A DNA stretch of 52,228 nucleotides from Actinomycetota bacterium (GCA_005789325.1 SXYE01000052.1:1-52228); one strand, 5' to 3'. Counted from the stretch's first letter, positions 26,804-35,735 are shown. Notes: a model not told the origin generated them from the sequence alone. Made by a program: numbers and translations.

Positions 26804-27781
26804 ATGACCAATAAATCACATTTTCCGATTGTGGGAATAATTGGCGGCAGTCAAATTGCGCGAATGTTAATAGAGGCAGCAACTCGACTAAACATAGACA
26901 TAAAAATACTTTGTAAAGATTCGCAAGAAAGTGCTGCACTAATAGCAAATAGCGTCAGTGTTGGTGATACAAATAATTACGCTGAATTAACTAAGTTCGC
27001 CCTTGATACTGAAGTAATTACTTTTGATGCGTATGAGTTTTCACTTGAAAACTTAAAGAAACTTGAAGAGCAAGGTCAATTATTTAGACCAAGTCTTTCA
27101 ACTATTGAAAATTTACAAGATACAAACTTTATTCGACAATCTTTATTGGATGCCGGACTTGTCGTAAAAGATGATGAAGTGAAATTTGTAAGAGAGTTGA
27201 GTTTGCAAGTTGCGCGCTCTCCTCATGGACAAAGTGTGGTTTACCCGGTTTCTCAGATTAAGAGAATTGATGGTGTTTTGGACGAAGTGATAACTCCTGC
27301 ACCTAATTTATCTGATAACTATGCAAGTGAATTGCAGTCAATTGCATTACAAATTTCGGAACTTTTCAAAATTGTTGGTATTTTTTCCGTTGAATTCATA
27401 GACACTGGAAATAACGAATTCTTTATAAGTCAAATCAAATTAGGTCCCACTAATTCAGGTCATTGGACTATTGATGGTGCTACTACCTCACAATTTGAAA
27501 ACCATTTACGTGCAATTCTTGATTTACCCTTAGGAAGTCCTAATTTAGTTGCGCCCTTTACTGTGATGGTTAATGTTTTGGGTGGTCAGTATTTAGATAT
27601 GTATAAACCATTTTTGCACTGTATGGCTCACGATCCAGAGTTAAGAATTCATCTTTACGGCAAAAAAGTTAAAGAAGGAAGAAAAGTCGGACACGTAAAT
27701 ATAAGTGGCGATGATGTGGTAGATCTTTTAGAAAGAGCTCATCATGCTGCTGATTATCTAACAGGCAGAATTACTGAGTAA
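26804..27781 (+). CDS. PurK-like protein with a large internal deletion, probable pseudoenzyme
   Basis: 325 residues, against about 355-430 for PurK. The N-terminal domain (IGGSQIARM, EVITFDAYEF) and the C-terminal region (NSGHWTIDGATTSQFENHLRAILDLPLG, quoted here only as pattern NSGHWT...HLRAILDLP) align well with N5-carboxyaminoimidazole ribonucleotide synthase. Between about residues 119 and 126 the roughly 50 residues holding the ATP-binding Lys and the GGYDGKGQ loop are missing. The metal-binding NE-APR-HNSGH motif reads SQIKLGPTNSGH, so Glu is Gln. The frame is intact with normal codon use. TAAGAT lies 7 nt before the ATG. Either a moonlighting pseudoenzyme or a decaying gene; birA-purK linkage is as in mycobacteria. 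Confidence 0.8.
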   Translation: MTNKSHFPIVGIIGGSQIARMLIEAATRLNIDIKILCKDSQESAALIANSVSVGDTNNYAELTKFALDTEVITFDAYEFSLENLKKLEEQGQLFRPSLSTIENLQDTNFIRQSLLDAGLVVKDDEVKFVRELSLQVARSPHGQSVVYPVSQIKRIDGVLDEVITPAPNLSDNYASELQSIALQISELFKIVGIFSVEFIDTGNNEFFISQIKLGPTNSGHWTIDGATTSQFENHLRAILDLPLGSPNLVAPFTVMVNVLGGQYLDMYKPFLHCMAHDPELRIHLYGKKVKEGRKVGHVNISGDDVVDLLERAHHAADYLTGRITE

Positions 27782-27783
27782 TT
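27769..27783. terminator. Short hairpin over two touching stop codons
   Basis: AATTAC (27769-27774), loop TGA, GTAATT (27778-27783), followed by ATTTTGTTT on the plus strand. It covers the stop codons of the PurK-like and LCP genes, which touch at 27781/27782. The stem is AT-rich and would terminate only weakly. Confidence 0.35.
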
Positions 27784-28825
27784 ATTTTGTTTCGAATGAA
27801 GGAATTTTTGTTCCTTCTTGGAGGGCAAGAAATACTTCTTTTGCATCTTCGGTAATAACTCTTGTTGAGCCTAGATTGCCAATGTTTCCACCAGATTTAT
27901 TAGGCAAGGTGGCCGCATCTATTCCACCACTTCTTAAAGCAAAAACAAGAGGTACTAAATCAAAAGGTCCCACACCTTTACTTACGGTGACAGCGTTTGC
28001 TATCGCAGAAACTGTTTGAGGTGCCCTTAATGGATTAAGAAGTGTAAATGGGGAAAGAGATTTTTTCACAATTTGAGTCACGACTTCTTGTTGTCTTTCA
28101 GTTCTTCCAATATCACCTTTAGGATCGGCATAACGCATTCGCGAATATGCCAAAGCAGTTAAGCCATCAACTTTCTGACAACCTTCTTTTATTTCCAATC
28201 CAGATTTTTTATCTGAGAAATCTTGAGATGGGCAAACTCTGATGCCATCAAAACTATTGACCACATTTACCAACCCGGCAAAGCCAATTTCTGCATAATT
28301 ATCCATCTGAACACCTACTAAGTTATCTACGGTCTTGACTGAAAGATTTGGTCCACCAAAGGCATAAGCTGCGTTGATTTTATTTTTCTTCTCACCTGTT
28401 TCGCCATGTGCTGGGATAGTTACTACTAAATCTCTTGGAATACTGGTTAGTTGAAGTGGTGTGCCAATTCGAGGAACACTCATTATCAAAATTGTGTCAC
28501 TTCGTTGACCTTCAAATTTACCTAAAGGTGCACCTTCTAATACTGGATCATCAATATCTTCACGAGAATCACTTCCTACAAGTAACCAAGTTTTTCCTGG
28601 GGATTTAGGAATTTCAGATTCAGCCCGATCAATCTCTATTTTATTTAATTGCACAAGTGCGATAAGTAATAGAAAAGCAAACCAGTATGCGAAAGCACCA
28701 AGAAAGACCCAAGTGATTTGTCTTTTGTTTAGACTCTTTGGTTTTTGGCTACCCCGAGTAGATTTTGATGCAGGTGACTTTGAGTCTCTGAACCATTCGT
28801 TAGGCAAACCATTTTTCTTCTCCAC
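27782..28825 (-). CDS. LytR-CpsA-Psr (LCP) family wall polymer transferase
   Basis: 347 residues: a cytoplasmic basic N-terminus, one membrane helix (about 37-58) and an extracellular LCP domain with LLVGSDSREDI, SDTILIMSVPR, LTSIPRDLVVTIP, KINAAYAFGG, DGLTALAYSRMRY and the Arg-rich IGRTERQQEVVTQI. LCP enzymes move lipid-linked glycopolymers onto peptidoglycan, or arabinogalactan in mycobacteria. It flanks the glycopolymer synthesis and export genes on the left, divergent from the first glycosyltransferase. It lacks the C-terminal LytR_C domain of the second LCP protein at 33073-34509. GTG start. Confidence 0.92.
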   Translation of the reverse strand: MEKKNGLPNEWFRDSKSPASKSTRGSQKPKSLNKRQITWVFLGAFAYWFAFLLLIALVQLNKIEIDRAESEIPKSPGKTWLLVGSDSREDIDDPVLEGAPLGKFEGQRSDTILIMSVPRIGTPLQLTSIPRDLVVTIPAHGETGEKKNKINAAYAFGGPNLSVKTVDNLVGVQMDNYAEIGFAGLVNVVNSFDGIRVCPSQDFSDKKSGLEIKEGCQKVDGLTALAYSRMRYADPKGDIGRTERQQEVVTQIVKKSLSPFTLLNPLRAPQTVSAIANAVTVSKGVGPFDLVPLVFALRSGGIDAATLPNKSGGNIGNLGSTRVITEDAKEVFLALQEGTKIPSFETK

Positions 28826-28910
28826 GCAGACAATCGTATGATTTATTCAAGGATTTTTCTCATTATTCGACTAGCGTTGCTACTAAAGAAAGCAAAAAGT
28901 GGGTGAATCA

Positions 28911-29891
28911 ATGTCAGAACCAGCAGTTTCTGTGATTATTCCTGTTTTGAATGAAGAAAGATTCTTAAAGCAATCTGTGCAGGCAGTTCTAAACCAGAAT
29001 TATTCTGGTGAGCTAGAAGTTATTTTAGCGCTAGGTCCATCAAAAGATCAGACAGATAAAATTGCGCAAGAATTAGCACAAGATAAAAGAATAAAGCTAG
29101 TAGAAAACCCAAGTGGTAAAACAGCATCAGCATTAAATAATGCAATTAAGAAATCAAATTTTGACATTATAGTTCGACTAGACGGACATGCAATTGTTGA
29201 TAATGAATACATAAAAAATGCAGTTAAGACTTTGTTGGACACAGGTGCTGACAACGTTGGTGGCTTGATGTCTGCTCAAGGTACAAATTCTTTTGAAAAA
29301 AGTGTTGCAGCTGCCATGACATCGAAATTCGGAGTAGGAAATGCTCCTTTTCATGTCGGTGGTAAATCTGGGGAAGTAGACACTGTTTACTTAGGAACAT
29401 TTAGGAAATCTGCTTTGCAAAGAGTTGGATATTTTGATGAGTCATTTATAAGGGCTCAAGATTGGGAAATGAATTATCGAATCAGAAAAACTGGTGGAAA
29501 AATTTGGTTCAACCCAGATCTTGTAGTGACCTATAGACCAAGAAAAAATCTTAGAGAATTAGCGAAACAATACTTTGAGTATGGTCAATGGAGAAAACAA
29601 GTTACAAAAACTTACCCAGAAACTGTTTCCTTAAGATATTTAGCGCCTCCAATCACTGTTTGTGGATTGTTTGCAGGATTCTTATTAGTTTTGATTTCAC
29701 AAATTTCAAATATTCAATGGCTGCAAATTGGATGGTTAGCACCAGGAGTTTATTTGGCCGTTATCTTGTTGGCATTTGTGACTATTAAATCCAAACTTAG
29801 TCTGATGAGTCGTCTATATTTACTGCTTGTTCTTCCAACTATGCATTTGTCATGGGGCGTTGGTTTCTTAAAAGGAAGCAAACGCCTGTAA
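28911..29891 (+). CDS. Membrane-associated family 2 glycosyltransferase
   Basis: 326 residues from ATG 28911; GTG 28899 would add four residues. The GT2 fold begins VSVIIPVLNEERFL, the nucleotide-sugar and metal motif is IVRLDGHAIV (DxD-like DGH), and the acceptor region has FIRAQDWEMNYRIRK. Two to three C-terminal hydrophobic segments indicate membrane attachment. The layout resembles ExoA-like enzymes that extend lipid-linked polysaccharide. It is followed after 51 bp by an ABC-type polysaccharide exporter and belongs to that locus. Donor sugar unknown. Confidence 0.87.
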   Translation: MSEPAVSVIIPVLNEERFLKQSVQAVLNQNYSGELEVILALGPSKDQTDKIAQELAQDKRIKLVENPSGKTASALNNAIKKSNFDIIVRLDGHAIVDNEYIKNAVKTLLDTGADNVGGLMSAQGTNSFEKSVAAAMTSKFGVGNAPFHVGGKSGEVDTVYLGTFRKSALQRVGYFDESFIRAQDWEMNYRIRKTGGKIWFNPDLVVTYRPRKNLRELAKQYFEYGQWRKQVTKTYPETVSLRYLAPPITVCGLFAGFLLVLISQISNIQWLQIGWLAPGVYLAVILLAFVTIKSKLSLMSRLYLLLVLPTMHLSWGVGFLKGSKRL

Positions 29892-29942
29892 CCTTGTACT
29901 CAACGCGATCACATCGGATAAGCGTGGAGGAGAACGAACCCT

Positions 29943-30701
29943 TTGGGTAAGTTTGGCGCCTTTCGAATTTTGGTTTATCGAGATTTACAAATTAGATATG
30001 CCGGAACCTGGCTAGGTTATTTATGGACGTTACTTGACCCATTAGCGATGTCAGCAATTTATTGGTTTGTTTTTTCATACATCGTTGGAGCAAAATCACT
30101 TGGTGAACAACCATACATTTTGTTCTTGTTAACCGGAATCCTTTCTTGGACTTGGTTTAATGGTGCGGTAACTGATTCAGCTAGATCTCTTGTCGTGGAA
30201 AGTAAAATGGTTCGTTCAATTGCCATACCTAGATATTTGTGGGTAATAAAAAGTATTGGCGCTAAAGGAACCGAGTTTTTGTTTGCGCTTCCAATTTTGA
30301 TACTTATAACAATAATCTTTCAGGCCAAAATTTCTGCCGCGTTACTTTTCATTCCATTAGCTTTTGTCGTTCAGTTCCTATTACTTTCAGGAATTGGATT
30401 AATTTTGGCCCCACTCACAGTTCTAGCTAGAGACACCACAAATATTTTAAGAATACTTTTGCGAATGATGTTTTACTTAACTCCAATTATTTATGGTTTG
30501 TCTGATATTCCTGAAAACTTGCGAACAATTGCTTATTTAAATCCTATGACTGGAATCATCTCGATGTATCGAGCCGGATTCTGGAACGATCCAAATCTGA
30601 TCACACCAGTATTTTTCTCAATTGTTATATCTTTAGCGGTCTTTATAGTTGGAGTTGTCTTCTTCAAAAAAGTTGAGCGCTCAGTTTTGAAGGAAGTATA
30701 A
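29943..30701 (+). CDS. ABC-2 type polysaccharide export permease (Wzm/TagG-like)
   Basis: 252 residues with about six membrane helices and an N-terminal amphipathic stretch: RDLQIRYAGTWLGYLWTLLDP is the classic Wzm/TagG entry (first part RDLQIRYAGTWLG). It forms the channel for lipid-linked glycan export with the ATPase encoded next. The start is TTG at 29943, supported by GGAGGAG 10-17 nt upstream. The stop lies one base before the ATPase ATG. Confidence 0.9.
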   Translation: MGKFGAFRILVYRDLQIRYAGTWLGYLWTLLDPLAMSAIYWFVFSYIVGAKSLGEQPYILFLLTGILSWTWFNGAVTDSARSLVVESKMVRSIAIPRYLWVIKSIGAKGTEFLFALPILILITIIFQAKISAALLFIPLAFVVQFLLLSGIGLILAPLTVLARDTTNILRILLRMMFYLTPIIYGLSDIPENLRTIAYLNPMTGIISMYRAGFWNDPNLITPVFFSIVISLAVFIVGVVFFKKVERSVLKEV

Positions 30702-30702
30702 A

Positions 30703-31446
30703 ATGACTGTAGCAATTAGTGTAAAAGATATTGGCGTAAGTTTTAGACGCAATAGAAAAAGAAATTTTTCGATTAGAGAAATGCTTTTACAACAAAAGAA
30801 CACATCTCCTAAAGGAGATTTTTGGGCATTAAGAAACATTAACTTTGAAATAAACGCTGGTGAAGCTGTTGGATTGATGGGAGCAAATGGTCAAGGTAAA
30901 AGTACTCTTCTTCGACTTATTGCTGGTGTTTTATTACCCGATGAAGGTTCGGTAACAGTTAATGGTGGAGTAGCACCTTTAATTGAATTAACCGGTGGCT
31001 TAAAAAGTGATTTAACTGCGCGTGACAACATTGCTTTAGTTGCAGGTCTTCACGGATTGAGTCGAAGTGAAGTAAGAAAAAGATTTGACAGCATTGTGGA
31101 ATTTGCTGAAATTGGAGATTTTCTTGACACCCCAGTAAGACATTTTTCAAGTGGTATGAAAATTCGCCTCGGATTTTCCATAGTGACTTCAATTGATGAA
31201 CCCATAATTTTGGTTGATGAAGCATTAGCTGTGGGAGATGCCGCATTCAAGGAAAAATGTTACATAAGAATGAAAGATTTGCTTAACCAAGGAAAAACAC
31301 TTTTTCTTGTTTCTCATAAAGAAAAAGATCTTAAAGAGTTTTGTACTAGAGGTCTTTATTTAAAGAATGGAACATTAGCAGTTGATGGGACCTTGAGCCA
31401 GGCATTGAATGCCTATCACAATGATTCAGGAGTATTTGATGACTAA
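30703..31446 (+). CDS. Polysaccharide export ABC ATPase (Wzt/TagH-like)
   Basis: 247 residues. Walker A GANGQGKST, the Wzt-type signature FSSGMKIRLGFSI and Walker B with ILVDEALAVGDAAFKEKC, typical of polysaccharide exporters. It has no C-terminal carbohydrate-binding domain, so it belongs to the short KpsT/TagH-like class that does not read a modified chain end. AAGGA lies 8 nt before the ATG. Its stop overlaps the next gene by 8 bp. Confidence 0.93.
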   Translation: MTVAISVKDIGVSFRRNRKRNFSIREMLLQQKNTSPKGDFWALRNINFEINAGEAVGLMGANGQGKSTLLRLIAGVLLPDEGSVTVNGGVAPLIELTGGLKSDLTARDNIALVAGLHGLSRSEVRKRFDSIVEFAEIGDFLDTPVRHFSSGMKIRLGFSIVTSIDEPIILVDEALAVGDAAFKEKCYIRMKDLLNQGKTLFLVSHKEKDLKEFCTRGLYLKNGTLAVDGTLSQALNAYHNDSGVFDD

Positions 31447-32194
31447 TTATTCGATTCAACAAATAAAAAGTGTGGGACAACCACCTGAAGTATTAAATCG
31501 AAGAGTTGCAGAACATTGGTCTGGGCCGCTATATATGAGAAAAATCTCTCCTTACGTTTCAAAAGTTTTATTAAAATTGGGCATTAGCCCAACTCTTGTT
31601 ACTTGGCTAATGGTTTTATCTGGCTGGTTAGCAGCAGCAAGTGTTATTAGAACTGGTTTAAGTGGTGTGATTCTGGCAGTTGTTTTTGCTCAATTACAAA
31701 TGCTTTTTGATTGCTGCGATGGGGAAATGGCTCGCGTAACAGCAAAATTCAATCCAGCAGGAATATTTATTGATCGTTTTGGCCATTATTCAACCGAAGC
31801 TCTCTTAGCAATAGCTTTAGGAGTCAGAGTATTTCTTGAAAATGACAATGTCTCAGCAATTATCTTTGGACTTATTTTTGCCTTATTAATTACTTTCAAT
31901 AAAGTTTTTAATGACATGGTTCATGTGGCAAGAAGTTTCTCTAACTTGGCAAAACTTTCAGAAGATAAGTCAGTTGCTGTTCCTCGCAACAAAATTATTG
32001 CGCTAATTAGATCTCTATTTAGATTTTTTCCAATTCACAAGATCTATCACTCAGTTGAACTAAGTATCATTTTCTTGTTAGCAGCTATTTTTGATTTCTT
32101 ATCAGAAACTCTTATTCTCTTAACTCTGGCAGCAGCTATTACAGTCATTGGCCATTTAGTTGCAATTCTTACCTCTTCTCGCCTTCGCGCCTAA
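31439..32194 (+). CDS. CDP-alcohol phosphotransferase-like membrane protein
   Basis: 251 residues from ATG 31439, with CAGGAG 7 nt upstream and an 8-bp overlap with the ABC ATPase gene. About six hydrophobic helices. The CDP-alcohol phosphatidyltransferase signature D-x2-DG-x2-AR-x8-G-x3-D-x3-D is present as D91, D94-G95, A98-R99, G108 and D112, but the last Asp is H116 (DRFGHY). In the family that Asp is thought to act as the general base. Relatives attach an alcohol such as inositol phosphate or glycerol phosphate to a lipid or another acceptor. Its place inside the export operon suggests it makes or decorates the lipid-linked glycan. Confidence 0.8.
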   Translation: MTNYSIQQIKSVGQPPEVLNRRVAEHWSGPLYMRKISPYVSKVLLKLGISPTLVTWLMVLSGWLAAASVIRTGLSGVILAVVFAQLQMLFDCCDGEMARVTAKFNPAGIFIDRFGHYSTEALLAIALGVRVFLENDNVSAIIFGLIFALLITFNKVFNDMVHVARSFSNLAKLSEDKSVAVPRNKIIALIRSLFRFFPIHKIYHSVELSIIFLLAAIFDFLSETLILLTLAAAITVIGHLVAILTSSRLRA

Positions 32195-32197
32195 ATC

Positions 32198-33076
32198 ATG
32201 AACGACTTAAAGCCAACTTTTGGTTGTGTTGTTCTTACGCAGGGTGATCGTCCTGCTCAATTAAAAGCGGCAATTTCTTCCTTACTGGGACAAATAGACG
32301 TCCAAGTTGATGTTGTGGTGGTGGGAAATGGGTGGCAACCAAAATCTTTACCAGCCGGTGTTAAAAGTGTGCACATCAAAGAAAATTTAGGGATACCTGC
32401 TGGAAGAAATGCTGGTGTTTACAACGTTGAAGGTGACTTACTTTTCTTTCTAGATGACGACGTTGTTTTGGAAGATGTGGATACGCTTTCTCGAATCTAT
32501 AAAAAATTTATTAGTAATCCAAAAGTTGCTTTAATTCAACCTCAACCAAAAGATCCAAATGGCTTGCCAACTCCGCGCAGATGGATTCCTCGTCTAAACA
32601 CAAAAAATCCTGACAGATCATCACACATGTTTGCCTTATGGGAAGGTGCAACAACTGTTAGACGAGATGTTTTTCAACAAGTAGGAATGTGGCCATATGA
32701 ATTTTTCTATGGACATGAAGGTGTTGACTTAGTTTGGAGAATTTGGGACGCAGGTTTTAAATGTTGGTATGCCGGTGATGTGATTGTTAGCCATCCTGCA
32801 GTTGAACCTGAAACAAGACATAAAATTTATTATCAGTATCAAGCTAGAAATAGAGTTTTATTAGCTAGAAGAAATCTTCCAGGTTTTATTTCATTTGTTT
32901 ATTTACTTAATTGGAAATTGATCTCCCTGATTCGTTTGAGGAAAAACAAAGAAGCAATAAAGGAATTCAAACTTGGTTGGGAAGACGGCAAGATAGTTGA
33001 ATTATTTGAACACAAAAAAATGACATGGACCACTGTTATAAAGATGACTTTATTTCTAAGACCACCAATTATTTAA
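32198..33076 (+). CDS. Family 2 glycosyltransferase, WbbL-like
   Basis: 292 residues without clear membrane helices. GT2 features: the N-terminal strand FGCVVLTQGDRP, NLGIPAGRNAGV, the DxD-type cluster FFLDDDVVLED, and the acceptor/catalytic segment YGHEGVDLVWRIWDAG. The pattern resembles rhamnosyl- or galactosyltransferases that start or extend wall polysaccharides. It lies 3 bp after the CDP-alcohol gene and ends the operon; its stop shares TTAA with the stop of the convergent LCP gene. Confidence 0.87.
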   Translation: MNDLKPTFGCVVLTQGDRPAQLKAAISSLLGQIDVQVDVVVVGNGWQPKSLPAGVKSVHIKENLGIPAGRNAGVYNVEGDLLFFLDDDVVLEDVDTLSRIYKKFISNPKVALIQPQPKDPNGLPTPRRWIPRLNTKNPDRSSHMFALWEGATTVRRDVFQQVGMWPYEFFYGHEGVDLVWRIWDAGFKCWYAGDVIVSHPAVEPETRHKIYYQYQARNRVLLARRNLPGFISFVYLLNWKLISLIRLRKNKEAIKEFKLGWEDGKIVELFEHKKMTWTTVIKMTLFLRPPII

Positions 33077-34509
33077 GGTAGCGGGCAAAACAATCCGGTT
33101 TGCGGTGCAGCAATTGCACTTGGTGACGGAGCTGGTGCAGGTGATGTTTGAGTTGGTGTTTGAATCTCAACTGGTGCTGCCGGGGCTGTCCAACTTTGTG
33201 GTGCATTATTGCCAAGAATTACTGCAACATCAGCTCCCGCTAATTCTGGATCTTCCGCAATGTTAGAAATTCCAAGAAGTTGTCCAATTAATTGTGCTTT
33301 TAATGCATTGCCACTGGTGTGCACAATTACACTTTCGGCAGTGTCTTTGTTTGGAGCATTGCCAACTTCTGCAACATTTACTCCTTGAGCTTTTAGAAAG
33401 TCACTTGTTAAAGCTGCAAATCCTGCACGCCTAGTTCCATTTAAGACAATTGCAGATACATCACTTGGTTTAACAACAATGTTTTCAGTTTCAGTACTTG
33501 GTGCAGTGGTTTCAACCACAGCAACTTCACTTGGTGGCCAGCCTGTGTCATTAATAATTGCACTCCACAATTCATTTGCAGATTCAGTCCACTGCACATG
33601 ATTACCATCTGGTGTTCCCTCATAAGGAACAGTCACAAATGAAACATTTTGTGATCCCATACTGGAAAGACTTGTGGAAAGTGTTACTAAAGAATCTAAA
33701 TCAGATAGACCGGGATCCATTCTTAAAGAAGAGGTTGCTGCATTTAATACTTTGTATAACGCAGGAAGATCCGTTATCAAATTCATCTCTGTAATTTGAT
33801 CAATCGTGATCGAGATTAATTCTTGCTGTCTTTCTATTCTTCTTAAATCACTTCCATCAGCTAATGAATATCTAGCACGCATGAGCCCTAACGCATTTTT
33901 ACCATCTACAACTTGAACACCTGCTGGTAATTGAATACCTGCACCATTTTCTACTGGTTCATCTATTGCTTCAGTTAAACAAACTTTTATTCCACCTAAG
34001 GCGTCTACAACATTTGAAAATCCAATGAAGTCAACTATCACAGCATGGTTAATAGTTACACCTGTAAGAGTTTCAAGTGTTTTTACTGTGCAAGCCGGTC
34101 CTGCTGAGGCAAAAGCTGAGTTAAATAAATCAGTTCTTTCAGCAACAGTGGTGCCGTCTTCTTTAGTACAAGCTGGAATGTTAACTACTGAATCTCTAGG
34201 AATACTTACAGCAATTGCACTCTTTCTATCATTTGATAAGTGAATAAGAATTGTGGTGTCACTTCTTCCTGTCCCACCGTATGCAACTTCGCTTCCAAAA
34301 CCACCACCTTGATCAGTTCTGGTGTCGGTTCCCATTAACAAAATATTTAGTGGACCTGTTTCTGCAACTGGTTTTGGTGAAGAAATAACTTCCAAGGCTT
34401 CTATGTTTCCGGCCAAATTTCGTGCCGCAAAACCAAAAATTCCTGCCACGGAGGCAACGAGCAGAATTACACCAGAGGTTATGGCAACAATCAGGCGAAA
34501 ACGGCTCAC
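33073..34509 (-). CDS. LCP family wall polymer transferase with LytR_C domain
   Basis: 478 residues: one N-terminal membrane helix (about 8-28), an LCP domain (ILLMGTDTRTDQGGG, GRSDTTILIHL, VSIPRDSVVNIP, LGLMRARY, LRRIERQQELI), a spacer, then a LytR_C domain (about 350-435, VIVLNGT pattern SAIVLNGTRRAGFA) and a Pro/Ser/Ala-rich tail. It is the CpsA/Lcp1-like partner for attaching glycopolymer to the wall, flanking the glycan operon on the right. A sequential CTVKTLETLTGV loop contains paired Cys residues. GTG start. Confidence 0.93.
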   Translation of the reverse strand: MSRFRLIVAITSGVILLVASVAGIFGFAARNLAGNIEALEVISSPKPVAETGPLNILLMGTDTRTDQGGGFGSEVAYGGTGRSDTTILIHLSNDRKSAIAVSIPRDSVVNIPACTKEDGTTVAERTDLFNSAFASAGPACTVKTLETLTGVTINHAVIVDFIGFSNVVDALGGIKVCLTEAIDEPVENGAGIQLPAGVQVVDGKNALGLMRARYSLADGSDLRRIERQQELISITIDQITEMNLITDLPALYKVLNAATSSLRMDPGLSDLDSLVTLSTSLSSMGSQNVSFVTVPYEGTPDGNHVQWTESANELWSAIINDTGWPPSEVAVVETTAPSTETENIVVKPSDVSAIVLNGTRRAGFAALTSDFLKAQGVNVAEVGNAPNKDTAESVIVHTSGNALKAQLIGQLLGISNIAEDPELAGADVAVILGNNAPQSWTAPAAPVEIQTPTQTSPAPAPSPSAIAAPQTGLFCPLP

Positions 34510-34663
34510 AGCATTTTTCCCATCGGATTACGTGTCATTTGCCCCACTTTTAAAGATAGTGACCAAAATCCACACTTGCCAAGGTGTATTCCTCATGAAC
34601 ACTACCTATTAAGGGGTGAGTCAGGGCTGTTCGACTTGGGTCTTTACGCCTATCGTTTGAAGC

Positions 34664-35692
34664 ATGACAAAAACATTAAAACTCATCGCTCTAGCCTCAG
34701 TAGCAACATTCGCACTTTCTGCCTGCGGTGGAAACACATCCTCTCAACCTGAACCAACACCTGAAGTCACTGAAACAGCCAAAGTGGGTTTTAGCCCAAT
34801 CTCTGGTTTACCAGGTGGAAGTGGTGGACCCATAGCTGTTGTAAAAATTGACAACGTAAATCCAGCCAGACCGCAATGGGGTCTATCTGCTGCCGACATG
34901 GTTTTTGTAGAAGAAGTTGAAGCAGGATTAACAAGAATCGCTGCTGTTTATAACTCTTCAATGCCAAATAAAGTTGGTCCTGTTAGATCAGCACGTATTT
35001 CTGATTTAGAAATCATGGAACAATTTGGTACACCCGCATTTGCATTTAGTGGTGCTCAACAAAAATTCTTACCACTAATTGACCAAGCTAATTTGATTAA
35101 TGCTAGCCATGGATTAAATGGAAAGTTTTATACCCGACAAACAGATAAAAATGCTCCGCACAATTTAACTGTTGATTTGGGTGCATTAGTTTCATCTTTA
35201 ACTGGCATAAGTGGTGCTAAAGATATGGGTTGGACATTTTCAGATGTTCCAGCAACCGGTGGCACAACTACCAATTCATTCTCAGCTAAATGGCCAGCAT
35301 CCAGAGTAGGTGCGCAATGGGATGGCACAAACAATGCCTGGGTTATTGCACTAGACAATGAACCAGCATCAGATGCTGTTACCAATCAACCAATGTTTGC
35401 AAAAAACATCATTGTTCAATACGTTGAGCAATTAGCTGATTCTGGTTTTCAAGATAAGAGTGGAAACAAAACTCCATTGATTCAATCTGTTGGATCAGGT
35501 GAAGCAATTTTGATGAGAGATGGTCAAAGATTTGAAGCCACTTGGTCAAGACCAATGGCAACAAGTCCAACTTCTTACACAGTTGGAGCAACTAGTCATG
35601 TATTTGCTCCAGGACAAACTTGGGTGCTTTTTGTGCCAAAGACTTATCCTGTGACATTTGATCCCGAAACTTCTCCAACCCCTGGTTCATAA
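34664..35692 (+). CDS. DUF3048 (YerB-like) lipoprotein
   Basis: 342 residues. The signal peptide ends in the lipobox LSA-C21, so the mature protein is probably lipid-anchored outside the membrane. A Pro/Thr/Glu-rich spacer is followed by the DUF3048 pattern: IAVVKIDNVNPARPQWGLS, FVEEVEAGLTRIAAVY, VGPVRSARISDLEI, and a C-terminal IQSVGSGEAILMRDGQ. Function unknown. TATCGT lies exactly 7 nt before the ATG and there is no ribosome binding site, so the mRNA is probably leaderless. Confidence 0.88.
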   Translation: MTKTLKLIALASVATFALSACGGNTSSQPEPTPEVTETAKVGFSPISGLPGGSGGPIAVVKIDNVNPARPQWGLSAADMVFVEEVEAGLTRIAAVYNSSMPNKVGPVRSARISDLEIMEQFGTPAFAFSGAQQKFLPLIDQANLINASHGLNGKFYTRQTDKNAPHNLTVDLGALVSSLTGISGAKDMGWTFSDVPATGGTTTNSFSAKWPASRVGAQWDGTNNAWVIALDNEPASDAVTNQPMFAKNIIVQYVEQLADSGFQDKSGNKTPLIQSVGSGEAILMRDGQRFEATWSRPMATSPTSYTVGATSHVFAPGQTWVLFVPKTYPVTFDPETSPTPGS

Positions 35693-35697
35693 TTAGT

Positions 35698-35720
35698 TTT
35701 ATTTATTAAACATAAATAAA
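35698..35720. terminator. All-AT inverted repeat between DUF3048 and manC
   Basis: TTTATTTA (35698-35705) and TAAATAAA (35713-35720) flank a 7-nt loop. The 8-bp stem contains no G or C, so termination would be weak. Confidence 0.25.
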
Positions 35721-35735
35721 GGCTAAGAGGTTTGA

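Noticed and set aside
27100..27250. Frameshift or sequencing error as cause of the short PurK-like protein
   Set aside because: The frame is continuous on both sides, and neither of the other two frames near 27158-27183 encodes the missing GGYDGKGQ region; there is no room for 50 residues.
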